Source: Virgibacillus proomii (GTDB lineage: Bacteria; Bacillota; Bacilli; Bacillales; Amphibacillaceae). Taken from it: a stretch of 64,000 nt of DNA. The notes under the pieces were generated by a model. It was not told the DNA's origin, made no database searches, and worked only from the letters and a program-made list of their open reading frames with translations. This document shows positions 1 to 9,612 of the stretch, one piece after another (positions within the stretch are counted from its first letter, which is position 1; each line of letters starts with the position of its first letter). The position numbers and the translations under genes were made by a program. The DNA lies in assembly GCF_900162615.1 (NCBI RefSeq), contig NZ_FUFN01000010.1, forward strand, positions 1,952,519 to 2,016,518. Reading direction: 5' to 3'.

Positions 1-1440
1 TGGCTGATTACACAATTTGCAACCGGTAAAATGGGTGCTGTTTTAGTTACAGTGAATACAAACTATCAAGCTAGTGAATTACATTATTTATTAGAACAAT
101 CTGATGCAACTACATTAATATTGGCAGAAAGCTATAAAGGAACATCGTATATTGATATTTTAAAGAAAATTTGTCCGGATCTGGAAACTTCCAAGCGAGA
201 AAATCTTCAATTAAAAGCACTGCCTATGCTAAAAAAACTTATTGTTCTCAGTGATCAAACATACCCTTTTACCTACAGTTGGTGGGAGGTGCTTGATTTA
301 GGGCGAAAGATAAGTGATAAAGTATTACAAACACGAAAATCAAGTTTAGGTGAGCATGAAGTAATTAATATGCAATATACATCTGGAACAACTGGATTTC
401 CTAAAGGAGTTATGCTGACCCATCATAACCTTGTAAATAACGGAAAACAAATTGCCGATTGTATGAAACTGACTCATCAAGACAGACTTTGCATCCCAGT
501 TCCATTTTTTCATTGTTTCGGTTGTGTATTGGGAGTTTTAGCGGCTATATCGAAAGGGGCAACAATGGTTTTATTAGAGCAATTTCATCCGGAAAAAGTT
601 TTGAGAGCTGTGTCTTCAGAACAATGTACAGCGCTGCATGGAGTGCCGACGATGTTTATTGCTGAGCTAAATCATCCCAATTTTGATCAATATGATTTAT
701 CGAGTTTAAGAACCGGAATTATGTCTGGTTCACCTTGTCCAACGGAAGTAATGACTAAAGTGATGAACAAAATGGGAGCAAAAGAAATCACAATCGCTTA
801 CGGTCAAACCGAAGCTTCTCCAGTAATTACTCAGACAAAAACCGATGATCCGATTGAACTCCGAGTGAACACGGTAGGGGCACCACATCCAAACGTGGAA
901 GTGAAAATTGTCATTCCCGGAACGAATCAACAGCAAAAACCCGGCTTACCTGGCGAATTATTAACCCGCGGCTATCTTGTAATGAGGGGGTATTATAATA
1001 ACCCGGAAGCGACGAAAGAAGCAATTGATGAAGATGGGTGGCTTCACACCGGGGATTTAGCCATTATGCGGGCAGACGGCTATTTGGAAATCACCGGTCG
1101 GATGAAGGATATGATTATTCGTGGCGGAGAAAATATTTATCCGCGGGAAATTGAAGAATTTCTTTACCAGCATTCGGATATATTGGATGTACAGATTATA
1201 GGTGTGCCTGATAAAAAATACGGTGAAGAAATTATGGCTTGGATTATTCCAAAAGAAAACAGTAATCTAACAGAAGAAGAAATCAGAGACTTTTGTAAAG
1301 GAAATATTTCTTGGCACAAAATACCGAGATACATTGAATTTGTAGAAGAATTCCCAATGACAGCAAGTGGTAAAATTCAAAAATATAAGCTGCGAGAAAT
1401 GGCTCTGGAGCAGCTAGCGTATGAGGGAGGAAAACCATGA
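1..1440 (+). CDS. yngI: Acyl-CoA synthetase (AMP-forming), 5'-truncated by window edge
   Basis: The reading frame is open from base 1, so the N-terminus lies outside the window; about 479 residues are visible. It activates a fatty or branched-chain acid to its acyl-CoA with ATP. The ANL-superfamily signatures are all present: the phosphate-binding YTSGTTGFPKG loop near visible residue 128, YGQTEASPV near 270, the GDL motif near 350, the hinge GRMKDMIIRGGENIYPREIEEF, and the C-terminal catalytic lysine in GKIQKYK. It overlaps the biotin carboxylase gene by 4 bases (ATGA), so the two are translationally coupled. The gene order matches the Bacillus subtilis yng cluster, which is assigned to leucine/isovalerate catabolism; the exact acid used is inferred from context only. 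Confidence 0.9.
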   Translation, partial: WLITQFATGKMGAVLVTVNTNYQASELHYLLEQSDATTLILAESYKGTSYIDILKKICPDLETSKRENLQLKALPMLKKLIVLSDQTYPFTYSWWEVLDLGRKISDKVLQTRKSSLGEHEVINMQYTSGTTGFPKGVMLTHHNLVNNGKQIADCMKLTHQDRLCIPVPFFHCFGCVLGVLAAISKGATMVLLEQFHPEKVLRAVSSEQCTALHGVPTMFIAELNHPNFDQYDLSSLRTGIMSGSPCPTEVMTKVMNKMGAKEITIAYGQTEASPVITQTKTDDPIELRVNTVGAPHPNVEVKIVIPGTNQQQKPGLPGELLTRGYLVMRGYYNNPEATKEAIDEDGWLHTGDLAIMRADGYLEITGRMKDMIIRGGENIYPREIEEFLYQHSDILDVQIIGVPDKKYGEEIMAWIIPKENSNLTEEEIRDFCKGNISWHKIPRYIEFVEEFPMTASGKIQKYKLREMALEQLAYEGGKP

Positions 1441-2789
1441 TTTCTAAACTAGTAATTGCTAATCGGGGAGAGATTGCTGTACGGATCATTCGTACTTGTA
1501 AAAAATTAAACATAAAGACGGTAAGTGTCTATTCAGAAGCAGATAAACATGCACCACATGTGAAGCTGGCGGATGAAAGTTATTGTATTGGACCTCCACG
1601 GGTTAATGAAAGTTATTTAAACGTAAATAAAATAATAGAAATAGCAAAACAAGCGAAAGCAGAGGCCATTCATCCAGGTTATGGGTTTTTAAGTGAAAGT
1701 GCGACATTTGCAGAACAATGTGAAGAAGCAGGGATTCTATTTATTGGGCCATCTAGCAACGTTATTCGGCAAATGGGCAGTAAAATAGCTGCGAGAAAAG
1801 CGATGCATCAAGCTGGTGTCCCGATAGTTCCTGGAACCGAGGAAGCTGTCGCCTCCACAGCAGAAGCGATTAGGCTGGCAAACCAAATTGGTTATCCGGT
1901 AATGGTAAAAGCATCTGCCGGTGGTGGTGGGATTGGAATGCAAACGGTTTATTCTGAAGCCGAACTAACGAAAGCATTTGAAAACAACGCAAAACGAGCT
2001 AAATCATTCTTTGGCGATGGATCCATGTTCATTGAAAAAAAGATAGAGAATGCACGGCATATTGAAATACAAGTACTAGCCGATCAGTTTGGTCATGTTA
2101 TCCATTTATTTGAAAGGGAATGTTCGATTCAACGAAGGAATCAGAAAGTTATCGAAGAAGCACCATCTCCATTTATTTCCGAACAGACTAGAAAAGAGAT
2201 GGGGGAAAAAGCTGTTCAAGCAGCCGAAGCTCTTCAATATACAAATGCTGGAACGATTGAATTTTTAGTGGATGAACAAGAGAACTTCTACTTTTTAGAA
2301 ATGAACACTCGAATTCAAGTAGAACACCCGATAACTGAAGAGATTACAGGTATTGATATTATTGAAAAACAAATTGACATTGCTAATGGGAAACCATTAA
2401 CAATTGAACAACGTGATTTAAATATAAATGGTCATGCAATTGAAGCACGAATTTATGCAGAAGATCCACGGACATTTTTTCCATCACCTGGTCAGATTGA
2501 GGTGTTTCATCCGCCATCAGGAGAGAAAATCAGAAATGAAGTGGGAGTAACAAATAATTATCTGGTTACACCGTTTTACGATCCGATGATTGCTAAATTA
2601 ATTGTCCATGGTGAAACGAGAGAGAAAGCAATTACTTTATTAAAACAAGCATTAGATCAATATGAGATTACGGGTATTAAGACTAATTTATCAATGCTTA
2701 TGCAAGTCATTGATCACGAACAGTTCAAGACTGGAAATACGACAACAAACTTTATTGAAAATTACTATCTACCAAAGAAAATCCATTAA
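1437..2789 (+). CDS. yngH: Biotin carboxylase subunit of acyl-CoA carboxylase
   Basis: This 450-residue ATP-grasp enzyme carboxylates biotin on the small carrier protein encoded next to it. The N-terminal segment KLVIANRGEIAVRIIR, the glycine-rich ATP loop KASAGGGGIGM near residue 160, and the EMNTRIQVEHPITE active-site segment near residue 290 are typical of AccC/MccA-type biotin carboxylases. The length is that of a stand-alone subunit, without a fused carrier domain. It overlaps the upstream synthetase by 4 bases and is followed after 19 bases by the carrier gene. Because the dedicated carrier and a methylcrotonyl-type carboxyltransferase share the operon, it most likely serves 3-methylcrotonyl-CoA carboxylation rather than fatty acid synthesis. 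Confidence 0.92.
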   Translation: MISKLVIANRGEIAVRIIRTCKKLNIKTVSVYSEADKHAPHVKLADESYCIGPPRVNESYLNVNKIIEIAKQAKAEAIHPGYGFLSESATFAEQCEEAGILFIGPSSNVIRQMGSKIAARKAMHQAGVPIVPGTEEAVASTAEAIRLANQIGYPVMVKASAGGGGIGMQTVYSEAELTKAFENNAKRAKSFFGDGSMFIEKKIENARHIEIQVLADQFGHVIHLFERECSIQRRNQKVIEEAPSPFISEQTRKEMGEKAVQAAEALQYTNAGTIEFLVDEQENFYFLEMNTRIQVEHPITEEITGIDIIEKQIDIANGKPLTIEQRDLNINGHAIEARIYAEDPRTFFPSPGQIEVFHPPSGEKIRNEVGVTNNYLVTPFYDPMIAKLIVHGETREKAITLLKQALDQYEITGIKTNLSMLMQVIDHEQFKTGNTTTNFIENYYLPKKIH

Positions 2790-2808
2790 AAACAAGGAGG
2801 AAATGAAT

Positions 2809-3018
2809 ATGGAAATAAAAGCAACGATGGCAGGAAGTGTTTGGAAGAAAACCGTAGAGCCGGGTGAAGCAGTAGAGGAAGGGCAGGATGTTGTTATCTT
2901 GGAATCAATGAAAATGGAAATTCCAATTGCAGCGGAATCCAGTGGAATAGTAAAAGAATTTAGGGTTAATGAAGGCGATTTTGTTAATGAAGGCGATACG
3001 ATTGCCATTATTGAATAA
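2809..3018 (+). CDS. yngHB: Biotin/lipoyl attachment protein (small BCCP)
   Basis: A 69-residue free-standing biotinyl domain. The ESMKMEIP motif places the biotinylated lysine at residue 35. It shuttles carboxybiotin between the biotin carboxylase and the carboxyltransferase of this operon. The start at 2809 is chosen because the strong ribosome site AGGAGG (2795-2800) is 8 bases away; the in-frame ATG at 2803 is too close to it. The length equals that of the YngHB/BLAP type and is much shorter than AccB of fatty acid synthesis. In B. subtilis the gene that follows is the HMG-CoA lyase yngG; here only 92 bases separate it from the enoyl-CoA hydratase. Confidence 0.9.
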   Translation: MEIKATMAGSVWKKTVEPGEAVEEGQDVVILESMKMEIPIAAESSGIVKEFRVNEGDFVNEGDTIAIIE

Positions 3019-3110
3019 CTTTTAAGAACCAATTTTTTCATAGTATTTCCAACATCATTAAATGCGGAAAAAACCATATTTCAGTTTTATAGATACAAGG
3101 GGGCAGATTT

Positions 3111-3890
3111 GTGGGAAGGTTCGTTGAATTAGAAGTAACCGATTCCATTGCAATTGTTAAGCTAAACAGGCCAGAAGCTGCCAATGCTATGTCACAAGCC
3201 TTACTTGAAGACTTGCGCACAACTGTAAAAACAGTTGAACACGAAGAAAGCATTACCTGTACCATCATTACTGGAAGCGGTAAAAAAGCGTTTTGTGCCG
3301 GAGCAGATTTAAAAGAACGCGCTGGAATGAATGAACAGGAAGTAATCGCAGCTGTAGCATTTATTAGTGAGACCGTAACGATGGTAGAAAACATGTCTAT
3401 GCCTGTTATTGCTGCTTTAAATGGAGTGGCTTTTGGCGGTGGACTTGAGTTGGCACTTGCTTGTGATATTCGCATAGCAGCAAATCATAGTCAACTGGGT
3501 TTAACAGAGACTTCCTTAGCCATTATTCCGGGGGCAGGAGGGACACAACGCTTACCGCGTTTAATAGGAATAGGGCAGGCTAAACGCCTGATATATAGTG
3601 CCGAACGAATAACAGCAAATAAAGCATTAGCAATTGGACTGGTAGAAGAAGCGGTGGAAGCAAAGGATTTAATGGAAACTGCTCGTAAGTTAGCAGAAAT
3701 GATCGCAAAAAACGGTCCTATTGCCTTAAAACAAGCAAAGACAGCGATAAATAAAGGGTTAGAAACAGATTTAGCAACGGGATTAATTATTGAACAACTC
3801 GCCTATCAACAAACAATTCCAACAAATGACAGGGTAGAAGGGTTACGAGCCTTTCGCGAAAAACGAACACCGACTTATCAAGGAAATTAA
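3111..3890 (+). CDS. yngF: Enoyl-CoA hydratase / probable methylglutaconyl-CoA hydratase
   Basis: A 259-residue crotonase-fold protein. The first oxyanion-hole segment is AFCAGADLKERAGM (near residue 65), the second is ALNGVAFGGGLELALACDIR (near residue 105), and the catalytic-glutamate region is GLTETSLAIIPGAGGTQRLPR. In the leucine pathway this step hydrates 3-methylglutaconyl-CoA to HMG-CoA; general enoyl-CoA hydratase activity cannot be excluded from sequence. Translation starts at GTG 3111 behind the ribosome site AAGGGGG. It sits between the biotin carrier and the carboxyltransferase gene, 18 bases from the latter, consistent with one transcript. Confidence 0.88.
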   Translation: MGRFVELEVTDSIAIVKLNRPEAANAMSQALLEDLRTTVKTVEHEESITCTIITGSGKKAFCAGADLKERAGMNEQEVIAAVAFISETVTMVENMSMPVIAALNGVAFGGGLELALACDIRIAANHSQLGLTETSLAIIPGAGGTQRLPRLIGIGQAKRLIYSAERITANKALAIGLVEEAVEAKDLMETARKLAEMIAKNGPIALKQAKTAINKGLETDLATGLIIEQLAYQQTIPTNDRVEGLRAFREKRTPTYQGN

Positions 3891-3908
3891 AACGGGAGGC
3901 TAGTTATA

Positions 3909-5438
3909 ATGGCTTATATGAATGTATTTCATGAACATGTAGAAAAAATTGAACAAGGTGGAAAGGAAAAATATCATCAGAAAAATACAGAAAAAGGCAA
4001 GCTGTTTGTCCGTGAAAGATTACAACGATTATTTGATGACAATATCGAAATAGAAGATGCTTTTTTTGCCAATTGTTTAAATGGAGATTTGCCTGCAGAC
4101 GGTGTGGTAACCGGTATTGGCAAAATAAATGGGCAATCGGTCTGTGTCATGGCGAATGATTCGACTGTAAAAGCAGGGTCTTGGGGAAAACGAACGGTAG
4201 AAAAAATAGTAAGAATCCAAGAGACAGCAATGAAATTAGAAATACCAATGATTTACTTAGTCGATTCTGCAGGTGCAAGAATTACCGATCAAGTGGAAAT
4301 GTTCCCGGGTAGAAGAGGGGCAGGGAGAATTTTTCATAATCAAATAAAATTATCCGGTCGTGTGCCACAAGTATGTTTATTATTCGGTCCATCTGCTGCT
4401 GGAGGAGCCTATATTCCAGCTTTTTGCGATATCGTTATTATGGTGGACGGGAATGCCTCCATGTATTTAGGTTCTCCACGCATGGCAGAGAAGGTCATTG
4501 GAGAAAAAGTGAGTCTGGAGGAAATGGGTGGTGCAAAAATGCACTGCTCTGTATCTGGTGTTGGCGATGTGTTAGTAAAAACAGAAGAAGAAGCAATCGC
4601 CTATACCCAAGCATATATGAGTTATTTTCCAGCTAATTTCAGGAAAAAACCACCAGTAAGAGAAGCAAAACCGGTCAAGCAATTGAAAAAAAGCATGATT
4701 GATTTAATTCCAGAAAACCAAAATGCAGCCTTTAATATGTATGATCTAATCGATCGATTGATTGATGGGGATAGTTTTTGTGAAATAAAGAAGAAATTCG
4801 CTCCTGAACTCATCACTGGGTTAGCACGAATGAATGGACGCTCGATTGGAATCATTGCCAATCAGCCACGCATGAAAGGGGGCGTCTTATTCCCGGATTC
4901 CGCAGATAAAGCAGCTAAATTCATCCAGCTTTGTGATGCGTTCAATATTCCTTTACTGTTTTTAGTTGATGTCCCTGGGTTTATGATCGGGACGAAAGTA
5001 GAACGTGCGGGTATTATTCGTCATGGTGCAAAAATGCTTGCAACCATGAGTGAAGCAACGGTACCTAAAATCTCTGTCATTGTCCGTAAAGCTTATGGAG
5101 CTGGGCTTTATGCAATGGCAGGACCAGCCTTTGAACCGGATTGCTGTTTGGCTTTACCAACTGCACAAATTGCGGTAATGGGACCTGAAGCAGCTGTTAA
5201 TGCTGTATATGCGAATAAAATTCAGGAATTACCAGAGAAAGAACGAATTACCTTTATTAAAGAAAAGCAGGAAGAATATAAGGAAGATATTGATATTTAT
5301 CGATTAGCCTCAGAAATGGTAGTAGATGCCATTATTGATCCGGAAAAACTACGGGATGAATTAATTAGCCGTTATGAGTTATATGATTCCAAACATGTTA
5401 CGTTTACAGAAAGAAAGCATGGCGTCTATCCCGTATAA
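3909..5438 (+). CDS. yngE: Acyl-CoA carboxylase carboxyltransferase subunit (methylcrotonyl/propionyl type)
   Basis: A 509-residue biotin-dependent carboxyltransferase that moves CO2 from carboxybiotin to an acyl-CoA. Both crotonase-like halves are visible: the N-half has SAGARITDQVEMFPGRRGAGRIF and the FGPSAAGGAYIPAFCD oxyanion region, and the C-half has FLVDVPGFMIGTKVERAGIIRHGA and VRKAYGAGLYAM. The overall pattern is closest to MccB/PccB-type subunits, and YngE is the B. subtilis counterpart. It is the last gene of the operon and is followed within 10 bases by a strong terminator hairpin. Substrate specificity (methylcrotonyl-CoA versus propionyl-CoA) is inferred from the neighbours. Confidence 0.9.
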   Translation: MAYMNVFHEHVEKIEQGGKEKYHQKNTEKGKLFVRERLQRLFDDNIEIEDAFFANCLNGDLPADGVVTGIGKINGQSVCVMANDSTVKAGSWGKRTVEKIVRIQETAMKLEIPMIYLVDSAGARITDQVEMFPGRRGAGRIFHNQIKLSGRVPQVCLLFGPSAAGGAYIPAFCDIVIMVDGNASMYLGSPRMAEKVIGEKVSLEEMGGAKMHCSVSGVGDVLVKTEEEAIAYTQAYMSYFPANFRKKPPVREAKPVKQLKKSMIDLIPENQNAAFNMYDLIDRLIDGDSFCEIKKKFAPELITGLARMNGRSIGIIANQPRMKGGVLFPDSADKAAKFIQLCDAFNIPLLFLVDVPGFMIGTKVERAGIIRHGAKMLATMSEATVPKISVIVRKAYGAGLYAMAGPAFEPDCCLALPTAQIAVMGPEAAVNAVYANKIQELPEKERITFIKEKQEEYKEDIDIYRLASEMVVDAIIDPEKLRDELISRYELYDSKHVTFTERKHGVYPV

Positions 5439-5445
5439 ATAATTC

Positions 5446-5489
5446 ACTTACCCACAAAACCTTGATTGACTAAGGTTTTGTGGGTAAGT
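5446..5489 (+). terminator. Rho-independent terminator of the yng operon
   Basis: A perfect 18-bp stem with an 8-base loop is followed by a run of T. It starts 7 bases after the yngE stop codon and closes the operon. Confidence 0.9.
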
Positions 5490-5944
5490 TTTTATGTGAA
5501 ATGACTTCATTTGCAACGTATTCGAAAAAGAAGAGATCTTGCTGAAATATTATCGGAAGAACTATTTCATAAACTAAATTAGCAAACAGATAATACCCGA
5601 TAACGTTGCAATATTGTTATTAGGACATTCACTAAATAGGAGTTGTTTGGGAAAATAACGAATTATCGAAAGTTAAAAGCCATCCCTTTTCTGAAGCAGC
5701 AAGGGATAAGGCATATTTTACACAATAATTAAATTAACCATAATATTATTATGTAAACTAAAAGCAGGATAATTTAATTTGAATCCATTACATGATATTC
5801 TTTACAGAGAAAATATCTGAAAAGGGTAGTATGTTGAAATCTAGACAGAGGAGTTTATGGGGGTGCAATAGATTGTTAGAGCTTATGTAGCATTAAACAG
5901 AGTTATCTCGTATAATAAACGCTAATAGCATAATAGGGGGATGC
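5490..5944. other. Intergenic region upstream of dynA
   Basis: I see no intact gene here. A short open stretch at about 5512-5582 (ending in LAEILSEELFHKLN) reads like the tail of a lost protein. A TATAAT-like -10 hexamer near 5912 and the GGGGG ribosome site at 5936-5940 belong to dynA. Confidence 0.4.
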
Positions 5945-8900
5945 GTGAAAAGTATGGGGAGCACAACAACAATCAGTTCCGCGCCACTGATGTTTGAGAA
6001 AATAGCATTTGCATATCAAAAAATGCTAGACCATCAAGATCAGGTAAGCGCGGAGAAAATACTGGATTTATATAAAAAATACAAAGAACAGGAGTTGATG
6101 ATCTGTTTTGCCGGACATTTTTCTGCCGGTAAATCATCCATGATTAATACACTATTGGATCATGATATTTTACCAAATAGTCCTATTCCAACGAGTGCCA
6201 ACATTGTTAAAGTCACATCCGGAGGTGGATATGTCCGCGTATATTTTAAAGATCAAGAACCGGAAGAGTATGCTGAAACAGTGGATGTAGAGTTAATCAA
6301 GCAATATTCCATGGACAAAGATAGAATCGTCAAAATCGAAATTAGTACATCGACAAAGTTATTGCCTAGAGGAACTGCTTTTGTCGATACACCGGGTATT
6401 GATGCAGCTGATGACGCAGATCGATTAATGACAGAAGCCTCTCTCCATCTTATGGATGCTCTTTTTTATGTTATGGATTATAACCATGTCCAATCAGAGG
6501 TTAATTTACAGTTTTTAAAAGATGTACAAGATAAATCGATCCCTTTTTACATCATTATTAATCAAATTGATAAGCATGTTGAGGAAGAATTGTCTTTTTC
6601 AGATTTTGAAGATAGTATCAAACAGACGTTAGCATTATGGGAGATCGAACCTGAACAAATTTTTTATTCTTCCTTATACGAACCTAATTTGGAAAAGAAT
6701 CAATTAGAGGATATAAAGGAAACTTTAAATAACCTATTAACAACTAGGAAGTCCGAGTTGTTAAGTAGTGATCATACACTTCAAGAGGTTATAAAGCAGC
6801 ACGATTCCTTTCTTCGCGTACAATATGAAGAGAAGCTCGAAGCTTATCGCATTCCAACGGAAGAACGGGAAAAATTAGCTGAAATAAAGACAAAACAAAT
6901 AGAACTCCAAGAGATGGATAGAAAAGAACAGCAACTAAAAACCGATTTTCAAGCTATTTTACAACAAACAGTAAAGAATGCTTATCTGATGCCAGCAACA
7001 TTAAGAGATAAAGCGGCAGCATTTTTAGAATCTCATAAGAGCGATTTTAAAATAGGGTTGTTTGGTGCAAAGAAAAAGACAGAAGAAGAAAGAAGAAAGC
7101 GCACACATGATTTTTTAGCCGTTTTACAGCAAACAGTTGAAGCTACACTGCAATGGAAGCTGCGGGATAAATGGCAGCAGTTGTTTAAGGCAAATAAAGT
7201 GGATGATATACACATACGTGACTACATCCAGGACTTTTCCATTATCGTAGACCAACAAGATATTATTGAAGTGATCAAACAAGGTGCTACTGTAAGTGGA
7301 GACTATATCCTTCATTATACAAATGATCTTGCTCAAGCTATAAAAACAAAGGCAAAGCATTCTGCAAATACATTATGGGCAGACATTGAAACGTATTTAC
7401 AAAAACGAAATCAGCCGATCCGGACTAATCTGTTAGGTCAATTAACAGAGCTCAAAGAAATACAAAAAACGTTAAATCGCTATGATCAATTAAAGGATGA
7501 GCTGGATAAAAAGCAAGCAGCTATTAGACAAACAAATGACGCAGCTTATTCGCTAAAAGAAGCAGCAATTGTACTGATAGAAGAAGCTTTGCAAAACCAG
7601 CACAACCGAATAAAACAAGTGACACAGCCTAAGAGAATACCAATAGCAAATAATCTAGAAAATATGCCATTTTCTAGTGATAAAAAAGTTACTTCTTCCA
7701 ATGAGACAAAACATCATGCTAATACGATAGAAATGACGATTGATTCCATAGAAAAAACAATGCAAATCGTTGATCAATTGCCAGGATTTAAAACATTGAT
7801 GCATGATTTACAAAGGAAAAAGCAACGATTAAAAAATCGTATATACACAATAACATTATTCGGCGCATTTAGTGCCGGAAAATCTTCGTTTGCCAATGCT
7901 TTGATGGGAGAAGGCGTACTGCCAGTATCCCCAAACCCGACAACAGCAACAATAAATCGAATCAATCCTGTCGATCATGATCATCAGCATGGTACAATTA
8001 TCGGCAAAGTTAAATCACATGAGAGATTAGTAGATGAGCTTACCACAATTACAAAGAAATTCTCTCCGGCATTTTCTAACCTTGATGATTTAATCGGTTG
8101 GATAAAACGGGAAAAAATATATTGTAATGAATCCTTGGCAAACACATACCAATCGTATTTAAAAGCAGTCATAAATGGCTATAAATCTATAAGACCGAAC
8201 ATCGGTCATACGATTACCTTATCTTTAGACGAATTTCCAGCTTATGTAACAGATGAATCGAAAGCTTGCTTCTTAGAAACAATGGATTTATATTACGATT
8301 GTGAATTGACTCGTCAAGGGATCCGTCTTGTGGACACCCCAGGGGCAGACTCAGTTAATGCTCGACATACAGATGTTGCTTTTGACTATATTAAACATGC
8401 CGATGCAATTCTCTATGTTACGTATTATAATCATGCATTGAATCGTGCTGACAAAGACTTTTTAATGCAATTAGGCAGAGTAAAGGACTCTTTTCAATTA
8501 GATAAAATGTTTTTTATTGTAAATGCAGCTGATTTAGCAAAAGATGAAAGAGAACTAACACTCGTTACGGATTATGTACAGGAACAATTATTACAGTTAG
8601 CTATACGTTTTCCGCGATTATATCCTGTCTCAAGCAGAAATGCACTCATAAATAAACAAAAACATCAACATTTGGATACCTTAATGGTTAAATTTGAAAC
8701 GGAATTTTATCAATTTATTCATGAGGACTTAACCAAGTTAATGGTAGCTTCCGCCTTTCGTGATATAGAGCGAATGGAGCAGCAACTAGAGCACTTTATC
8801 GCTTCACAGAAATTGGATCAACAAGAGAAAGAAGTATTTAAGCAGTCCATTCTAGATAAACAAAGCCAATTACAGCAAGTTATTGATGATCTAGATTCAG

Positions 8901-9610
8901 CACCGTATTTGAATCAAATCAAACAAAAAATTGAAAAACAGCTGTATTATGTATTAGAGCGATTAGCTATTCGCTTCCATGATTTGTTTAAAGAAACATT
9001 CAACCCTGCTACGATCACAGAAAACGGGAGGCAAGCAAAAAAGCAGCTTTGGGATTGCTTGGAAGACCTTATTACCTATTGCCAAACAGAGCTAATCAGA
9101 GAATTACAAGCAGTTTCTCTACGGATGGAAGCATTTATCCATGATATAATGATAGATGCGTACAAAGAGATGGAAAGACAAAGTAAACAAATTGATACTT
9201 CGTTTTTATTTGCTGAAGCAGAAATAAATGAGTTAGCATCACCGGATTTTTCAGAAGCATTTCAAGATATGGATAGAAAATCATTTGATCGAATCATAAA
9301 TATGTTTAAAAATACAAAAGCTTTCTTTGAGAAAAACGAAAAAGAGCAAATGAAAAACGCAATTTATACAGTACTTCAACCATTTGCACAACAATATATG
9401 GAAACCAATGAACAAAGCTTGGGCAATTTTTATAAAGCGCAATCTCAGGACATGATCGATTATCTTCGGGAGAATGTGACGGAACAATTGCAAAACCATA
9501 TCCAACGGAGTTTAGCGACGATGACTTCTACTATATCTGTGGACCAATTAATAAGCAAACAACAAGAAATAAGAGAAATTATTGCAAATAGTAGATGGAA
9601 AGAAGGATAA
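5945..9610 (+). CDS. dynA: Two-headed bacterial dynamin-like protein
   Basis: A 1221-residue protein built of two fused dynamin modules, as in B. subtilis DynA (YpbR). The first GTPase has its P-loop GHFSAGKSS at residues 57-65 and a DTPG G3 motif near 147. The second has GAFSAGKSS at about 640 and DTPG near 796. Long helical stalk segments follow each GTPase. The family binds membranes, tethers and fuses them, and helps cells survive membrane stress and phage release; that role is known from B. subtilis and inferred here. GTG 5945 is preceded by the AGGGGG ribosome site; ATG 5954 is an alternative start. It overlaps the next gene's ribosome site, giving a dynA-ypcP operon as in Bacillus. Confidence 0.93.
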   Translation: MKSMGSTTTISSAPLMFEKIAFAYQKMLDHQDQVSAEKILDLYKKYKEQELMICFAGHFSAGKSSMINTLLDHDILPNSPIPTSANIVKVTSGGGYVRVYFKDQEPEEYAETVDVELIKQYSMDKDRIVKIEISTSTKLLPRGTAFVDTPGIDAADDADRLMTEASLHLMDALFYVMDYNHVQSEVNLQFLKDVQDKSIPFYIIINQIDKHVEEELSFSDFEDSIKQTLALWEIEPEQIFYSSLYEPNLEKNQLEDIKETLNNLLTTRKSELLSSDHTLQEVIKQHDSFLRVQYEEKLEAYRIPTEEREKLAEIKTKQIELQEMDRKEQQLKTDFQAILQQTVKNAYLMPATLRDKAAAFLESHKSDFKIGLFGAKKKTEEERRKRTHDFLAVLQQTVEATLQWKLRDKWQQLFKANKVDDIHIRDYIQDFSIIVDQQDIIEVIKQGATVSGDYILHYTNDLAQAIKTKAKHSANTLWADIETYLQKRNQPIRTNLLGQLTELKEIQKTLNRYDQLKDELDKKQAAIRQTNDAAYSLKEAAIVLIEEALQNQHNRIKQVTQPKRIPIANNLENMPFSSDKKVTSSNETKHHANTIEMTIDSIEKTMQIVDQLPGFKTLMHDLQRKKQRLKNRIYTITLFGAFSAGKSSFANALMGEGVLPVSPNPTTATINRINPVDHDHQHGTIIGKVKSHERLVDELTTITKKFSPAFSNLDDLIGWIKREKIYCNESLANTYQSYLKAVINGYKSIRPNIGHTITLSLDEFPAYVTDESKACFLETMDLYYDCELTRQGIRLVDTPGADSVNARHTDVAFDYIKHADAILYVTYYNHALNRADKDFLMQLGRVKDSFQLDKMFFIVNAADLAKDERELTLVTDYVQEQLLQLAIRFPRLYPVSSRNALINKQKHQHLDTLMVKFETEFYQFIHEDLTKLMVASAFRDIERMEQQLEHFIASQKLDQQEKEVFKQSILDKQSQLQQVIDDLDSAPYLNQIKQKIEKQLYYVLERLAIRFHDLFKETFNPATITENGRQAKKQLWDCLEDLITYCQTELIRELQAVSLRMEAFIHDIMIDAYKEMERQSKQIDTSFLFAEAEINELASPDFSEAFQDMDRKSFDRIINMFKNTKAFFEKNEKEQMKNAIYTVLQPFAQQYMETNEQSLGNFYKAQSQDMIDYLRENVTEQLQNHIQRSLATMTSTISVDQLISKQQEIREIIANSRWKEG

Positions 9611-9612
9611 AC

